From Pseudonocardia sp. HH130630-07 (GTDB lineage Bacteria > Actinomycetota > Actinomycetes > Mycobacteriales > Pseudonocardiaceae), in assembly GCF_001698125.1 (NCBI RefSeq), contig NZ_CP013854.1:1178001-1242000 (forward strand): a stretch of 64,000 nucleotides of DNA. The letters run 5' to 3'. The translations under genes were made by a program, and so were the position numbers. The notes under the pieces are model-generated. The model saw only the letters and a list, made by a program, of their open reading frames with translations, made no database searches and was not told the DNA's origin. How positions within the stretch are numbered: the first letter of the stretch is position 1; each line of letters opens with the position of its first letter. This document shows positions 32,800 through 40,789 of this stretch, one piece after another.

Positions 32800-33213
32800 G
32801 TGCTCCGCAGCTGCTACCCGGTGCTCGCCACCGGTGACGTCCGCACCGCCCGGGACTTCTGGACCGGGCCGATGGGCTTCGACGTCGTGTTCGACACCGA
32901 CTGGTACGTCAGCCTCCGTCACGGCGACCACGAGCTCGCGATCCTGGACCGCGACCATCCGACGATCCCGGAGTCCCACCGCGGCCGGTCGGCCGGCGGG
33001 ATCCTGGTGAACCTGGAGGTCGACGACGTCGACGCCGAGTGGCGGCGCCTCGTCGTGCAGGGCGGGCTGCCGGTCGCACTCGGCCTGCGCGACGAGGACT
33101 TCGGCCAGCGGCACTTCATCGTGGCCGGGCCCGACGGGGTGCTGGTCGACGTGATCACCGAGATCCCGCCGTCCGCCGGGTTCGCCGCGGCCTTCGGTGC
33201 GGCCCGGGAGTGA
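32800..33213 (+). CDS. VOC family (glyoxalase/bleomycin resistance-like) protein
   Basis: A 137-residue vicinal-oxygen-chelate protein with one paired beta-alpha-beta-beta-beta set: [32 protein letters not shown] and the second module [19 protein letters not shown]...[18 protein letters not shown]. Members bind or inactivate small molecules such as bleomycin and fosfomycin or act as lyases. GTG start 5 bases after GGAGGAG. Divergent TetR control and closeness to whiB7 make a drug or metabolite response plausible, not shown. Confidence 0.85.
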   Translation: MLRSCYPVLATGDVRTARDFWTGPMGFDVVFDTDWYVSLRHGDHELAILDRDHPTIPESHRGRSAGGILVNLEVDDVDAEWRRLVVQGGLPVALGLRDEDFGQRHFIVAGPDGVLVDVITEIPPSAGFAAAFGAARE

Positions 33214-33231
33214 TCGGGCCCGGACACGACG

Positions 33232-33264
33232 GTGCCCCGCCCGGACCGGGTCCGGACGGGGCAC
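33232..33264. terminator. bidirectional hairpin terminator between VOC gene and whiB7 operon
   Basis: Stem GTGCCCCG-C-CCGGAC with loop CGG and one internal mismatch, between the two convergent units. Confidence 0.7.
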
Positions 33265-33283
33265 TCGTGTCGCAGGGGCGGGA

Positions 33284-33544
33284 TCAGCCGGTGCGGTGGC
33301 GCGCCCGCTCCGCGCGGGCCGACGCCCACGCTGCGAGCCGGGCCCAGCGGCGACCGGCGACGATGCTCCGGGCCAGCCGGTGCTCCGCCGCCGCCCGTTG
33401 CGCCTCGTGCTGATGGGATCTCGCCAGGGCTTCCTGGATGAGCGTCACGACGTTCTCCTGGTTGACGATGTGGGTGTGGGCGGCGAGTTCGCCGCGGACG
33501 GTCGGTCGCTCGATCGGCGCCATCGGCGCGGTCGTCAGGTTCAT
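33284..33544 (-). CDS. small helical protein downstream of whiB7, unknown
   Basis: An 86-residue protein that I do not recognise. It starts at an ATG 6 bases after GAGGAG, 41 bases downstream of the whiB7 stop on the same strand, so it is probably co-transcribed. The sequence MNLTTAPMAPIERPTVRGELAAHTHIVNQENVV is followed by a helix rich in Ala, Arg, Glu and His (LIQEALARSHQHEAQRAAAE) and an Arg/Ala-rich basic tail, as in small nucleic-acid- or ribosome-binding proteins. No membrane segment or cysteine is present. Confidence 0.72.
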   Translation of the reverse strand: MNLTTAPMAPIERPTVRGELAAHTHIVNQENVVTLIQEALARSHQHEAQRAAAEHRLARSIVAGRRWARLAAWASARAERARHRTG

Positions 33545-33585
33545 GTCGGTCTCCTCGGTGTCGGACTGCGGACGGTGTCGGTGGA

Positions 33586-33975
33586 TCAGCTGCCGGCGGC
33601 CAGGGCGTAGGCCCGGTCGCGCTCCAGGTCGGCCTTGCGGGGGCGGCCCCTCGGGCGCTTGCGCGGGATGACCCGGCCACGCTCGAAGATCTCGCCACCC
33701 CACACGCCCCACGGCTCGCCGCGGTCCAGGGCGCCGGCGAGGCAGGCGTCCCGCACCGGGCAGCCGGTGCACAGCGACTTCGCCTGCTCCAGCTCGGTGG
33801 GCGACTCCGCGAACCACAGGTCCGCGTCCCCGTTGCGGCACGGCAGCGCCGACCACTGCGCACCGGACGGGGTGTTCGGCACGGTCTCGGACCGTGCGTC
33901 GTCGGGACCGGCGCAACCGCCGCCGGTCATGGTCCGGATCACTCCGCCGTCACACGGAGCTGACCTCACGTACAC
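33586..33975 (-). CDS. whiB7: WhiB7 antibiotic-resistance transcription factor
   Basis: A 129-residue Wbl protein. Cluster cysteines C46, C69, C72 and C78 (LPCRNGDADLWFAE, SLCTGCPVRDACLA), the GVWGG turn (GEPWGVWGGEIFERG) and the WhiB7-specific AT hook RPRGRPRK at 107-114 are all present. WhiB7 binds sigma-A and switches on intrinsic drug-resistance genes. The start GTG is 6 bases after GAGGAGG; this gives an N-terminus about 45 residues longer than the mycobacterial protein, and an internal ATG 15 codons later is possible. The upstream leader carries an intrinsic terminator. Confidence 0.95.
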   Translation of the reverse strand: MYVRSAPCDGGVIRTMTGGGCAGPDDARSETVPNTPSGAQWSALPCRNGDADLWFAESPTELEQAKSLCTGCPVRDACLAGALDRGEPWGVWGGEIFERGRVIPRKRPRGRPRKADLERDRAYALAAGS

Positions 33976-34063
33976 GATCGACCTCCTCGATCGAACTTCT
34001 TCTCTGCTTCGGGACAGGACGTGGGATTCCAGCGTTCTCATCTCTCGGGACGGATGGACGGAC

Positions 34064-34112
34064 AAAAAAATCGGGGCCGCGAAACCCGTGTGCGTGGGTT
34101 CCGCGGCCCCGA
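34064..34112 (-). terminator. intrinsic terminator/attenuator in whiB7 leader
   Basis: A 17-position stem with a single A/C mismatch, 8-base loop, immediately followed on the coding strand by seven T (complement of 34064-34070). It is the only classic stem-plus-T-tract terminator upstream of a gene in this window, 89 bases before the whiB7 start. Intrinsic attenuators in the whiB7/wblC leader are known in mycobacteria and Streptomyces. Confidence 0.85.
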
Positions 34113-34136
34113 TGATCTGGGCTCGAGCGCTGAGGG

Positions 34137-34418
34137 TCAGGTTCCCCCTCGGCGTTCGGGAACGAACGCACCTGTGAACTTGTGGACATCGACGTTCAGG
34201 ACTGCCTTCTCGGCGGCCCAGCCCTTCGGGTACACGTCTCCCCCGGTGGCGAGCGTGACGGGCGCGATGAGCTGGGCCTCGTCCCATCGGCGCAGGCCGG
34301 ACATCGGGGAGGCGGTCAGGGTCGGGTGGGCGACCTCGTGCGGCACGACGGTCGTGGGAGCGCACGGGAGTGCGGTACCGACCTCGACTCCACCGGTCAT
34401 CTTCACGATCTTGTCCAC
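34137..34418 (-). CDS. 93-codon reading frame in whiB7 leader, unknown
   Basis: Starts at a GTG 7 bases after GGAGG and ends 25 bases before the terminator stem. The deduced protein (VDKIVKMTGGVEVGTALPC..., ending FTGAFVPERRGGT) has one cysteine, no membrane helix and no family I recognise; TLATGGDVYPKGWAAEKAVL looks like a small beta-barrel segment. Third-position G+C (about 84%) is lower than in neighbouring genes. It may be an independent small gene or an unusually long leader ORF whose translation controls the terminator. Confidence 0.55.
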   Translation of the reverse strand: MDKIVKMTGGVEVGTALPCAPTTVVPHEVAHPTLTASPMSGLRRWDEAQLIAPVTLATGGDVYPKGWAAEKAVLNVDVHKFTGAFVPERRGGT

Positions 34419-34506
34419 GTCGATCACCTCCTCCGTTGCTCCGCCTGAGCGGTCTCCCGCCTGGCGCATGTCCGCCCGATCCAGGTCGGTTCGCGCGGTG
34501 CCCTCG

Positions 34507-34536
34507 ACATTAGGAGGGCGATGCACACCAGGGCAA
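34507..34536 (-). promoter_or_regulatory. promoter candidate for whiB7 leader transcript
   Basis: TTGCCC (34531-34536) and TAATGT (34507-34512) are separated by 18 bases, with an AT-rich block (GAATAATCA) just upstream of the -35, as described for WhiB7-activated promoters. It would give a leader of about 520 nt. Confidence 0.5.
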
Positions 34537-34543
34537 CTGATTA

Positions 34544-34568
34544 TTCGAACTCTTCGCCGAAGTTCGAA
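34544..34568. terminator. inverted repeat TTCGAAC-N11-GTTCGAA after uvrD2
   Basis: A 7-bp dyad whose loop itself holds TTCG/CGAA, 5 bases past the uvrD2 stop codon. Terminator-like hairpin or regulator site next to the whiB7 promoter; I cannot decide which. Confidence 0.4.
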
Positions 34569-34573
34569 CCGAA

Positions 34574-36697
34574 CTACTCGTCCGAGTGCTCGGCGAGCAG
34601 GCGCAGGACGTCGTCGCCGTAGCGGTCGAGCTTGGCCGCGCCGATGCCGGGGATCCCGACCAGCGACGACGGCGCGGTCGGCCGCTGCTCGGCGACCGCG
34701 GTGAGCGTGGCGTCGGTGAGCACGACGAACGCCGGGACACCCTGCTGCTTGGCCTCGGCGGCCCGCCACTGCTTCAACCGGTCGAGCAGTTCGAGATCCA
34801 CGTCGGACGGGCAGTCGTCGCACCGCATCAGCTTGGTGGCGGTGCTGCCGAACAGCGGGGACCCGCAGACCCGGCACCGGGGCCTGGCCCCGCCGGGGCG
34901 CCGCTCCCCGGCGATCCGCGACGCCGGGTGCGAGTCCGGGATCAGCCCGTACAGGAACCGGGAACGGCGGCGCTTCGGCCCGCGGCCGGACGCCCGCGAC
35001 AGCGACCACGACATCGACAGCACCCGCCGGGCCCGGGTGATCCCGACGTAGAACAGCCTGCGCTCCTCCTCGACGGCGTGCTCGTCGTCCCCGGCGTGCC
35101 CGATCGGCAGCGTGCCGTCGGCGAGCCCGACGAGGAAGACCGCGTCCCACTCCAGGCCCTTCGCCGCGTGCAGCGACGCCAGCGTGACCCCCTGCACCAC
35201 CGGTGCCTGCGCGGAGTCGGCACGGGCGTCGAGCTCGGCGCACAGCCGGGCGAGGTCCGCCCCGGGCTCGATCGCCGCCAGCTCCTCGGCCACCCCGACC
35301 AGGGCCAGCAGCGACTCCCACTGGGCCCGCAGGGTGGCGCCCTTCGGGGGCTCGTCGCTGAGTCCGGCCCTGGCCCCGAGCACCGCCCGGGTGACGTCGA
35401 CGAGGTCGGTGCCCGGCCGCTGGTCCGGCGCCGCGGACCGCAGCGCGACCATCGCCCTGCGGATTTCCGGGCGGGCGAAGAAGCGGTCACCGCCGCGCAC
35501 CTGGTACGGCACGCCGGCGTCGGACAGCGCCTGCTCGTAGGCCTCGGACTGGGCGTTGATCCGGAACAGCACCGCGATCTCGCACGGCTCGGTGCCGTCC
35601 TTGAGGAGCGTGAGGATCCGGCCGGCGACGGCGGCGGCCTCGCCCGTCTCGTCGTCGTGCTCGGAGAAGTCGGGGTCCGGGCCGGGCGGGAGCTGGCCCA
35701 CCAGCGAGAGCCGGGAGCCCGCCGGGCGGTGCCGGGCCGCGCCGATCAGCTGGTTCGCCGCGCCGACGATCTGCGGGGTCGAGCGGTAGTCGCGCTGCAG
35801 CCGGACGACGGCGGCGCCGGGGAACCGGCGCGGGAACTCCAGCAGGTAGCGCGGCGAGGCCCCGGCGAAGGTGTAGATCGTCTGGTTGGCGTCGCCGACG
35901 ACGGTGAGATCGTCGCGGTCGCCGACCCAGGCGTCGAGCAGGCGCTGCTGCAGCGGCGTGACGTCCTGGTACTCGTCGACGACGAAGCAGCGGTAGCGCG
36001 AGCGGAACTCCTCGGCCACCCCGGCGTGCTCCTCCAGCGCGACCGCCGTGTGCAGCAGCAGGTCCTCGAAGTCGAGGACCTCGGCCCCGTTCTTCAGCTC
36101 CTCGTAGGCGGCGTAGGCCCGGGCCGCCTGGTCCGCCGGGCCGGGGGTGTCCCGGCGCCGGCGCGCGGCCTCGGCCGCGTAGTCGACCGGCGCGATCAGC
36201 GACGACTTGGCCCACTCGATCTCGGCGGCGAGGTCGCGCAGCGCGTCGGAGTCGGTTCCGGCCCCGGCGCGGGCCGCGGCCTGCCCGACCAGGCGCAGCT
36301 TGTGGTCGACCAGCGGCCACGGCTGCCCGCCGATCACCTGCGGCCAGAAGTAGCGCAGCTGGCGCATCGCGGCGGCGTGGAACGTGCGGGCCTGGACACC
36401 CCCGACGTCGAGGCCGCGCAGCCGGGTCCGCAGCTCGCCGGCGGCCCGGGCGGTGAAGGTGACGGCGAGCACCTGCCCGGCGACGACGTGGCCGCTGTTC
36501 ACCAGGTGCGCGATCCGCCGGGTGATCGTGCGGGTCTTGCCGGTGCCGGCGCCGGCGAGCACGCAGACCGGGCCGCGCGGCGCCGTGACGGCCGCGCGCT
36601 GCTCCGGGTCCAGCCCGTCGGCACCGGCCGCGCCCTGCGGTGCCGCCGCGCCGCGGGTCGCGGGGGCGGGACGGGGAGCAGAGGTTCGCGACGGCAC
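34574..36697 (-). CDS. uvrD2: ATP-dependent DNA helicase UvrD2
   Basis: A 707-residue superfamily-1A helicase. Walker A AGAGTGKT is at residues 48-55, motif II is [18 protein letters not shown], motif [18 protein letters not shown], motif [12 protein letters not shown]. The mycobacterial UvrD2 signature follows: a tetracysteine zinc module ([11 protein letters not shown]...MRCDDC) and a C-terminal HRDC domain ([33 protein letters not shown]). GTG start. The gene lies upstream of the whiB7 leader, as in mycobacteria. Confidence 0.95.
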   Translation of the reverse strand: MPSRTSAPRPAPATRGAAAPQGAAGADGLDPEQRAAVTAPRGPVCVLAGAGTGKTRTITRRIAHLVNSGHVVAGQVLAVTFTARAAGELRTRLRGLDVGGVQARTFHAAAMRQLRYFWPQVIGGQPWPLVDHKLRLVGQAAARAGAGTDSDALRDLAAEIEWAKSSLIAPVDYAAEAARRRRDTPGPADQAARAYAAYEELKNGAEVLDFEDLLLHTAVALEEHAGVAEEFRSRYRCFVVDEYQDVTPLQQRLLDAWVGDRDDLTVVGDANQTIYTFAGASPRYLLEFPRRFPGAAVVRLQRDYRSTPQIVGAANQLIGAARHRPAGSRLSLVGQLPPGPDPDFSEHDDETGEAAAVAGRILTLLKDGTEPCEIAVLFRINAQSEAYEQALSDAGVPYQVRGGDRFFARPEIRRAMVALRSAAPDQRPGTDLVDVTRAVLGARAGLSDEPPKGATLRAQWESLLALVGVAEELAAIEPGADLARLCAELDARADSAQAPVVQGVTLASLHAAKGLEWDAVFLVGLADGTLPIGHAGDDEHAVEEERRLFYVGITRARRVLSMSWSLSRASGRGPKRRRSRFLYGLIPDSHPASRIAGERRPGGARPRCRVCGSPLFGSTATKLMRCDDCPSDVDLELLDRLKQWRAAEAKQQGVPAFVVLTDATLTAVAEQRPTAPSSLVGIPGIGAAKLDRYGDDVLRLLAEHSDE

Positions 36698-36789
36698 GCA
36701 CCCATCCTGACACCCACCCCCGACGGTGACCGGTCCGACCGGGCCCGGGACGGCGGAAGATCCGGGGGTGCCGCGTGGTTGCACCGGGC

Positions 36790-37029
36790 ATGGCGGATCT
36801 GACCATGTACACGACCAGCTGGTGCGGCTTCTGCCGCCGGTTGAAGCTGCAGCTCGACGAGGCCGGTATCGGCTACCGCGAGATCGACATCGAGCGCGAG
36901 CCGGACGCGGTGGCGTTCGTCGAGCAGGCCAACGGCGGGAACCGCACGGTCCCCACCGTCGTCTTCCCGGACTCGTCGGTGGCGACCAACCCGAGCTTCG
37001 CCGAGGTCTCGCGGCGGCTCAGGGCCTGA
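36790..37029 (+). CDS. mrx1: mycoredoxin (glutaredoxin-like)
   Basis: A 79-residue mycothiol-dependent thiol oxidoreductase. The active site CGFC is in [22 protein letters not shown], the cis-proline is in [12 protein letters not shown]. It uses the first cysteine to reduce mycothiol mixed disulfides. The ATG giving [11 protein letters not shown] matches the family length; a GTG 15 bases upstream is possible. Divergent from uvrD2 and convergent with nudC, the Rv3198A arrangement. Confidence 0.92.
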   Translation: MADLTMYTTSWCGFCRRLKLQLDEAGIGYREIDIEREPDAVAFVEQANGGNRTVPTVVFPDSSVATNPSFAEVSRRLRA

Positions 37030-37033
37030 TCCG

Positions 37034-38050
37034 TCAGTCGCCCGCGGCGGCCCAGGACTCCAGCATCGTCCGGGCGATCGACACCCGCCCCGGCAGCATG
37101 ACGACCGGGTCGGTCCCGTCCTCCCGGCCCTGCTCGGGCTGCGCCCAGTCGCCCCGGGCGAGGGCCGTCCGCAGGCTGGACCGGCTCACCCACAGCGCGT
37201 CGGCGATCTCCCCGTCCTGCAGCCGCAGCGGCGCGTCGGGATCGCCGACGGCGTGGAAGCCGACCATCAGCGACCGCGGGAACGGCCACGCCTGGCTGCC
37301 CAGGTAGGTCACGCCGGTCACGGCGATCCCCACCTCCTCGGCGATCTCCCGCTGCACGCACGCCTCCAGCGACTCGCCCGACTCGACGAACCCGGCGAGC
37401 ACCGAGTACCGCCCCACCGGCCAGGACGGCTGCCGGCCGAGCAGGACGCGGTCACCGCCGTCGTGCACCAGGCAGATGATCGCCGGGTCGGTGCGCGGGT
37501 ACTCCTCGTGGCCGTTCTCGCAGATCCGCGCCCAGCCGGCGTTCTGCGGACGGGTGCGGGTGCCGTCGACCGCGCAGAAGCGGGCCCGGTCGTGCCAGTT
37601 CAGCGTGGCCACGGCGCCGGTGAGCAGGCCGGCTCCGAGCGGGTCCAGGAAGGCCCCGGCGGCACGGAGGTCGGCCCACTCCCCCGGGTCGTCGGCCGCG
37701 ACCCGGGCCGGGCCACCCCGGACCGCCCAGTACGGGACGCCGTCGCGCTCGCCCAGCAGCACGGCCTCGGCCGGCGGCGCGTCGGCGAGATCGGCACCGG
37801 CCCGGGTGCGGACGTGCCCGTTCCGCCCGGCGGCCCGGTCCCAGGCCGCCGCGTCCGCCTCCCGGAAGCCCGACCCCGGGGCCGTCTCCCAGTCCACCGG
37901 GGTCCGGCCCGCCTCGTCGACCACCACGACCCGGGCCTTCGCCCAGGTGGCCGCCGGCCAGTCCGGGTCGGAGCGCCGGTCCTCGTCGCGGTCCAGCGCA
38001 CTCCGGGACAGGACCGGCTGCTCGGTCAGGACGAAGTCCGACCGGCTCAC
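37034..38050 (-). CDS. nudC: NADH pyrophosphatase NudC
   Basis: A 338-residue Nudix hydrolase that splits NADH/NAD-capped RNA to NMN. The Nudix box GFVESGESLEACVQREIAEEVGI is complete. The NudC signature SQPWPFPxS reads SQAWPFPRS, and the zinc ribbon is degenerate: single cysteines remain in RFCAVDG and RICENGH where pairs are expected. Its 3' end abuts mycoredoxin and its start overlaps the stop of the M16 gene upstream (ATGA). Confidence 0.92.
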   Translation of the reverse strand: MSRSDFVLTEQPVLSRSALDRDEDRRSDPDWPAATWAKARVVVVDEAGRTPVDWETAPGSGFREADAAAWDRAAGRNGHVRTRAGADLADAPPAEAVLLGERDGVPYWAVRGGPARVAADDPGEWADLRAAGAFLDPLGAGLLTGAVATLNWHDRARFCAVDGTRTRPQNAGWARICENGHEEYPRTDPAIICLVHDGGDRVLLGRQPSWPVGRYSVLAGFVESGESLEACVQREIAEEVGIAVTGVTYLGSQAWPFPRSLMVGFHAVGDPDAPLRLQDGEIADALWVSRSSLRTALARGDWAQPEQGREDGTDPVVMLPGRVSIARTMLESWAAAGD

Positions 38051-39432
38051 GCCCGCACCACCCCGCCGAGTGCCTCCAGCCGGGGCCCGGTGACCTCGGC
38101 GTCCCCCACGATCACGCCGGTGAACCGGGCCGGGGCGAACAGCTCGGCCGCCGCGGCGGTGACCTGCTCGACCGTCACCTCGGCGAGCCGGCGCGGCCGG
38201 TCCCGCAGCCAGCCGGCGTCGAGTCCGACCGCGTCGAGCGCGGACAGCGTCCCGGCCAGCGCGGACTGGCTGTCGAGCGACACGAGCAGCGAGCCGATGG
38301 CGTACTGCCGTGCCGACTCGACCTCCTGCTCGGTCGGCGGGACCGCCACCATCCGGCCCAGCTCGTAGCGGGTCTCCAGCAGGGCGGCCGCGGTGACGTC
38401 GGTGGCGACGTCGACGTCGAGGCCGAGCACCGCCCCACCGGGCACGAACTCCTGGCCGGAGTGCGCTCCGTAGGTGTAGCCCTTGTCCTCGCGGACGTTC
38501 TCCATCCAGCGCGAGGAGAAGTAGCCGCCGAACACCAGGTTCGCGATCTGGAAGGCGGCGTAGCGCTCGTCGGTGCGGTCGACGCCGGGGGCGGTGAGCC
38601 GCAGCTGCGACTGCACGGACCCGGCCCGGTGCACCAGCTCGAGGTCACCGGCCCGCGGCACCGGCGGTGCGGACAGCCGCCGCGCCGGGTGGGCGCCGGA
38701 CCAGTGCCCGAGGCGCCGGGCGACCTCGGCGATCGCCGCGGCCGGGTCGATGTCGCCGACGAGCACCAGCCGGGCGCCGTCGGGCACGACGGTGTCCGCG
38801 TGCAGGGCGCGGACCCGTTCCGGGGTGACGGCCGCGACCGCCTCCGCGGTCGGGAGCTCGGAGACGATCGGGTGGTCGCCGAAGCGCCTGCGCATCAACG
38901 CCTCGCGGGCGACCGTCCGCGGCTGGGCGCGGGCGACGGCGATCCGCTCGACGAGCCGCTCGCGTTCGCGGGCGACCTCGGAGTCGGTGTGGGTCGCGCC
39001 GGTGAGGACGTCGGCGAGGACGTCGAGCACGACCGGCAGGCCGGACGCGAGCGCCGACCCGCCTGCGTGCAGCCACTCCGGGTCGACGGCGACGCCCAGC
39101 TCCGCCCCGACGGCGGCCAGGTCGTCGTCGAGACCGACCCGGTCCCGGGTCGCGGTGCCGGTCAGCATCGTCTCGGCCAGCACCTCGGTCCCGGCCGTCC
39201 GCGCGGCGTCGGCGACCGGCTCCGGCGACGCCGCCGGGATCCGCAGCACGGTCTCCACCAGCGGGACGCCCGGCCGGCGCGCGGCCAGCACGGTCAGCCC
39301 GTTCGGGAGCGTCTCGGTGACGACCTCGGGCAGCGGGACCTGCGCGGTCGTCCCGAGGCCGGGCAGCGGGCGCGGGCCCCGCTCGGTGCGGCCGATCTCC
39401 TCGGCGCTGCGGTGGGTTCGGGTGGCGGTCAC
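38047..39432 (-). CDS. M16 peptidase family protein, non-catalytic partner
   Basis: A 461-residue member of the pitrilysin/mitochondrial-processing-peptidase family that lacks the HxxEH zinc motif. It keeps the Arg/Tyr substrate-binding region in the second half (FGGYFSSRWMENVREDKGYTYGAHSG). Overlapping starts and stops (4 bases each) link it to the catalytic M16 gene before it and to nudC after it. The two M16 proteins should form an alpha/beta heterodimer, as in MPP and Sphingomonas M16B pairs. Confidence 0.9.
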   Translation of the reverse strand: MTATRTHRSAEEIGRTERGPRPLPGLGTTAQVPLPEVVTETLPNGLTVLAARRPGVPLVETVLRIPAASPEPVADAARTAGTEVLAETMLTGTATRDRVGLDDDLAAVGAELGVAVDPEWLHAGGSALASGLPVVLDVLADVLTGATHTDSEVARERERLVERIAVARAQPRTVAREALMRRRFGDHPIVSELPTAEAVAAVTPERVRALHADTVVPDGARLVLVGDIDPAAAIAEVARRLGHWSGAHPARRLSAPPVPRAGDLELVHRAGSVQSQLRLTAPGVDRTDERYAAFQIANLVFGGYFSSRWMENVREDKGYTYGAHSGQEFVPGGAVLGLDVDVATDVTAAALLETRYELGRMVAVPPTEQEVESARQYAIGSLLVSLDSQSALAGTLSALDAVGLDAGWLRDRPRRLAEVTVEQVTAAAAELFAPARFTGVIVGDAEVTGPRLEALGGVVRA

Positions 39433-40760
39433 GCGGCACTCCCCTCCGGCTCGGCGCCGGACGCGGGTTCGACGGTCAGCACCGCCCGCCCGGCCGAACG
39501 CAGCCGGGCCGCGGCGGCGGCGACGTCGGTGGTGGTCAGGGCGGCGAGCCGGGCCGGCAGCTCCAGGGTCAGCTCGGCCCGGCCGTAGAGCAGCTCGCGC
39601 GCACCGAGGCCGAGCATGCGGTACATGACCCGGTCGTCCTCCCGGTGTAGTGCGGCGGCCCAGCGGGCGGACTGGCGGTCCAGCTCGGCCTGGTCCGGGC
39701 CCTGCTCGGCGAGGCGGTCCAGCTCCTCGTCGACGGCGGCGGTCACCCGGTCGGGCCCGATCTCGGCCGGGTGCACCGCGGTGATCGTGAAGGTGTCCGG
39801 GTCGCGGGAGTCGAACGGGGCGCCCATCAGGCCGTTCGCCGCGGAGACGTCGGTGACCAGGCCGTCGGTGTGGACCAGCCGTCGTTGCAGGCGGGCGGCC
39901 TCGCCGTCGGTCAGGACGGACGCCAGCATCGCGTGCGCGAGGTAGCCGTCGGGATCGGCCGCGGGGTCGGGCACCCGGTAGCCGAGTGCGAGCGCGGGCA
40001 GCGGGGCGTGCGCGTCGGTCACCGACCGGCGGCGCTCGGCACCCGGTGCCGGTTCGGCGAACGACGGCCGCTGCGGCACGTCGCGGGCCGGGATGTCGCC
40101 GAAGTGCCGCTCGACCAGGGCCAGCGTGCCGTCGACCCCGTGGGTGCCGAGATCACCGTGCACGGTGACGAGCGCGTTGCCCGGGGCGTAGAAGGTGTCG
40201 AAGAAGGCCGCCGCGTCATCCAGGCTCGCCTGCTCCAGCTCGGAGAAGTCGCCGTACCCGTTGTGCGCGTTCGGGAAGGTGTCGTAGAGGACCGGCGGCA
40301 GCAGGATCCACGGGAACCCGCCGTAGGGGCGGTTGTGGACGTTGAGCCGGATCTCCTCCTTCACCACGTCGACCTGGTTGAGCAGGTTCTCCTGGGTCAG
40401 CGTGGGGGCGCGCAGCCGGTCGGCCTCCAGGAACAGCGCCCGGTCCAGCGCGGCGCCGGGCAGCACCTCGAAGTAGTCGGTGTAGTCCTGGTGGGTGGAG
40501 CCGTTGAAGATCCCGCCCGCGGCCTGCACCTGGCGGAAGTGCTCCAGCTTGGCCAGGCTCTCGCTGCCCTGGAACATCAGGTGCTCGAACAGGTGCGCGA
40601 AGCCGGTGCGGCCCTCCGGCTCGGAGCGGAACCCGACGTCGACGTGCACCGACACCCCCACCACCGGGGTGGCCGGGTCGGGCACGACGAGCACGCGCAG
40701 CCCGTTGGACAGCGTCGCCCGGTGCAGTGCGAGGGCGGACTTCTCGTCGATCACGGACAC
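39429..40760 (-). CDS. M16 zinc peptidase, catalytic subunit
   Basis: A 443-residue M16B metallopeptidase with the inverted zinc motif HLFEH (residues 56-60) and the third ligand in the DVVKEEIRLNV helix (Glu135 or Glu136). The second half is degenerate compared with single-chain M16 enzymes, fitting a heterodimer with the next gene. Two GTG codons compete; I use 40760 because TAACCT lies 7 bases before it. Peptide-cleaving function inside the cell is inferred from family. Confidence 0.92.
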   Translation of the reverse strand: MSVIDEKSALALHRATLSNGLRVLVVPDPATPVVGVSVHVDVGFRSEPEGRTGFAHLFEHLMFQGSESLAKLEHFRQVQAAGGIFNGSTHQDYTDYFEVLPGAALDRALFLEADRLRAPTLTQENLLNQVDVVKEEIRLNVHNRPYGGFPWILLPPVLYDTFPNAHNGYGDFSELEQASLDDAAAFFDTFYAPGNALVTVHGDLGTHGVDGTLALVERHFGDIPARDVPQRPSFAEPAPGAERRRSVTDAHAPLPALALGYRVPDPAADPDGYLAHAMLASVLTDGEAARLQRRLVHTDGLVTDVSAANGLMGAPFDSRDPDTFTITAVHPAEIGPDRVTAAVDEELDRLAEQGPDQAELDRQSARWAAALHREDDRVMYRMLGLGARELLYGRAELTLELPARLAALTTTDVAAAAARLRSAGRAVLTVEPASGAEPEGSAA

Positions 40761-40767
40761 GTCCGCG

Positions 40768-40773
40768 AGGTTA
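40768..40773 (-). promoter_or_regulatory. -10 box TAACCT upstream of M16 operon
   Basis: TAACCT-N7-GTG. It would drive the M16 pair and nudC. Confidence 0.45.
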
Positions 40774-40789
40774 TCCCCCGGCGCGTCCG

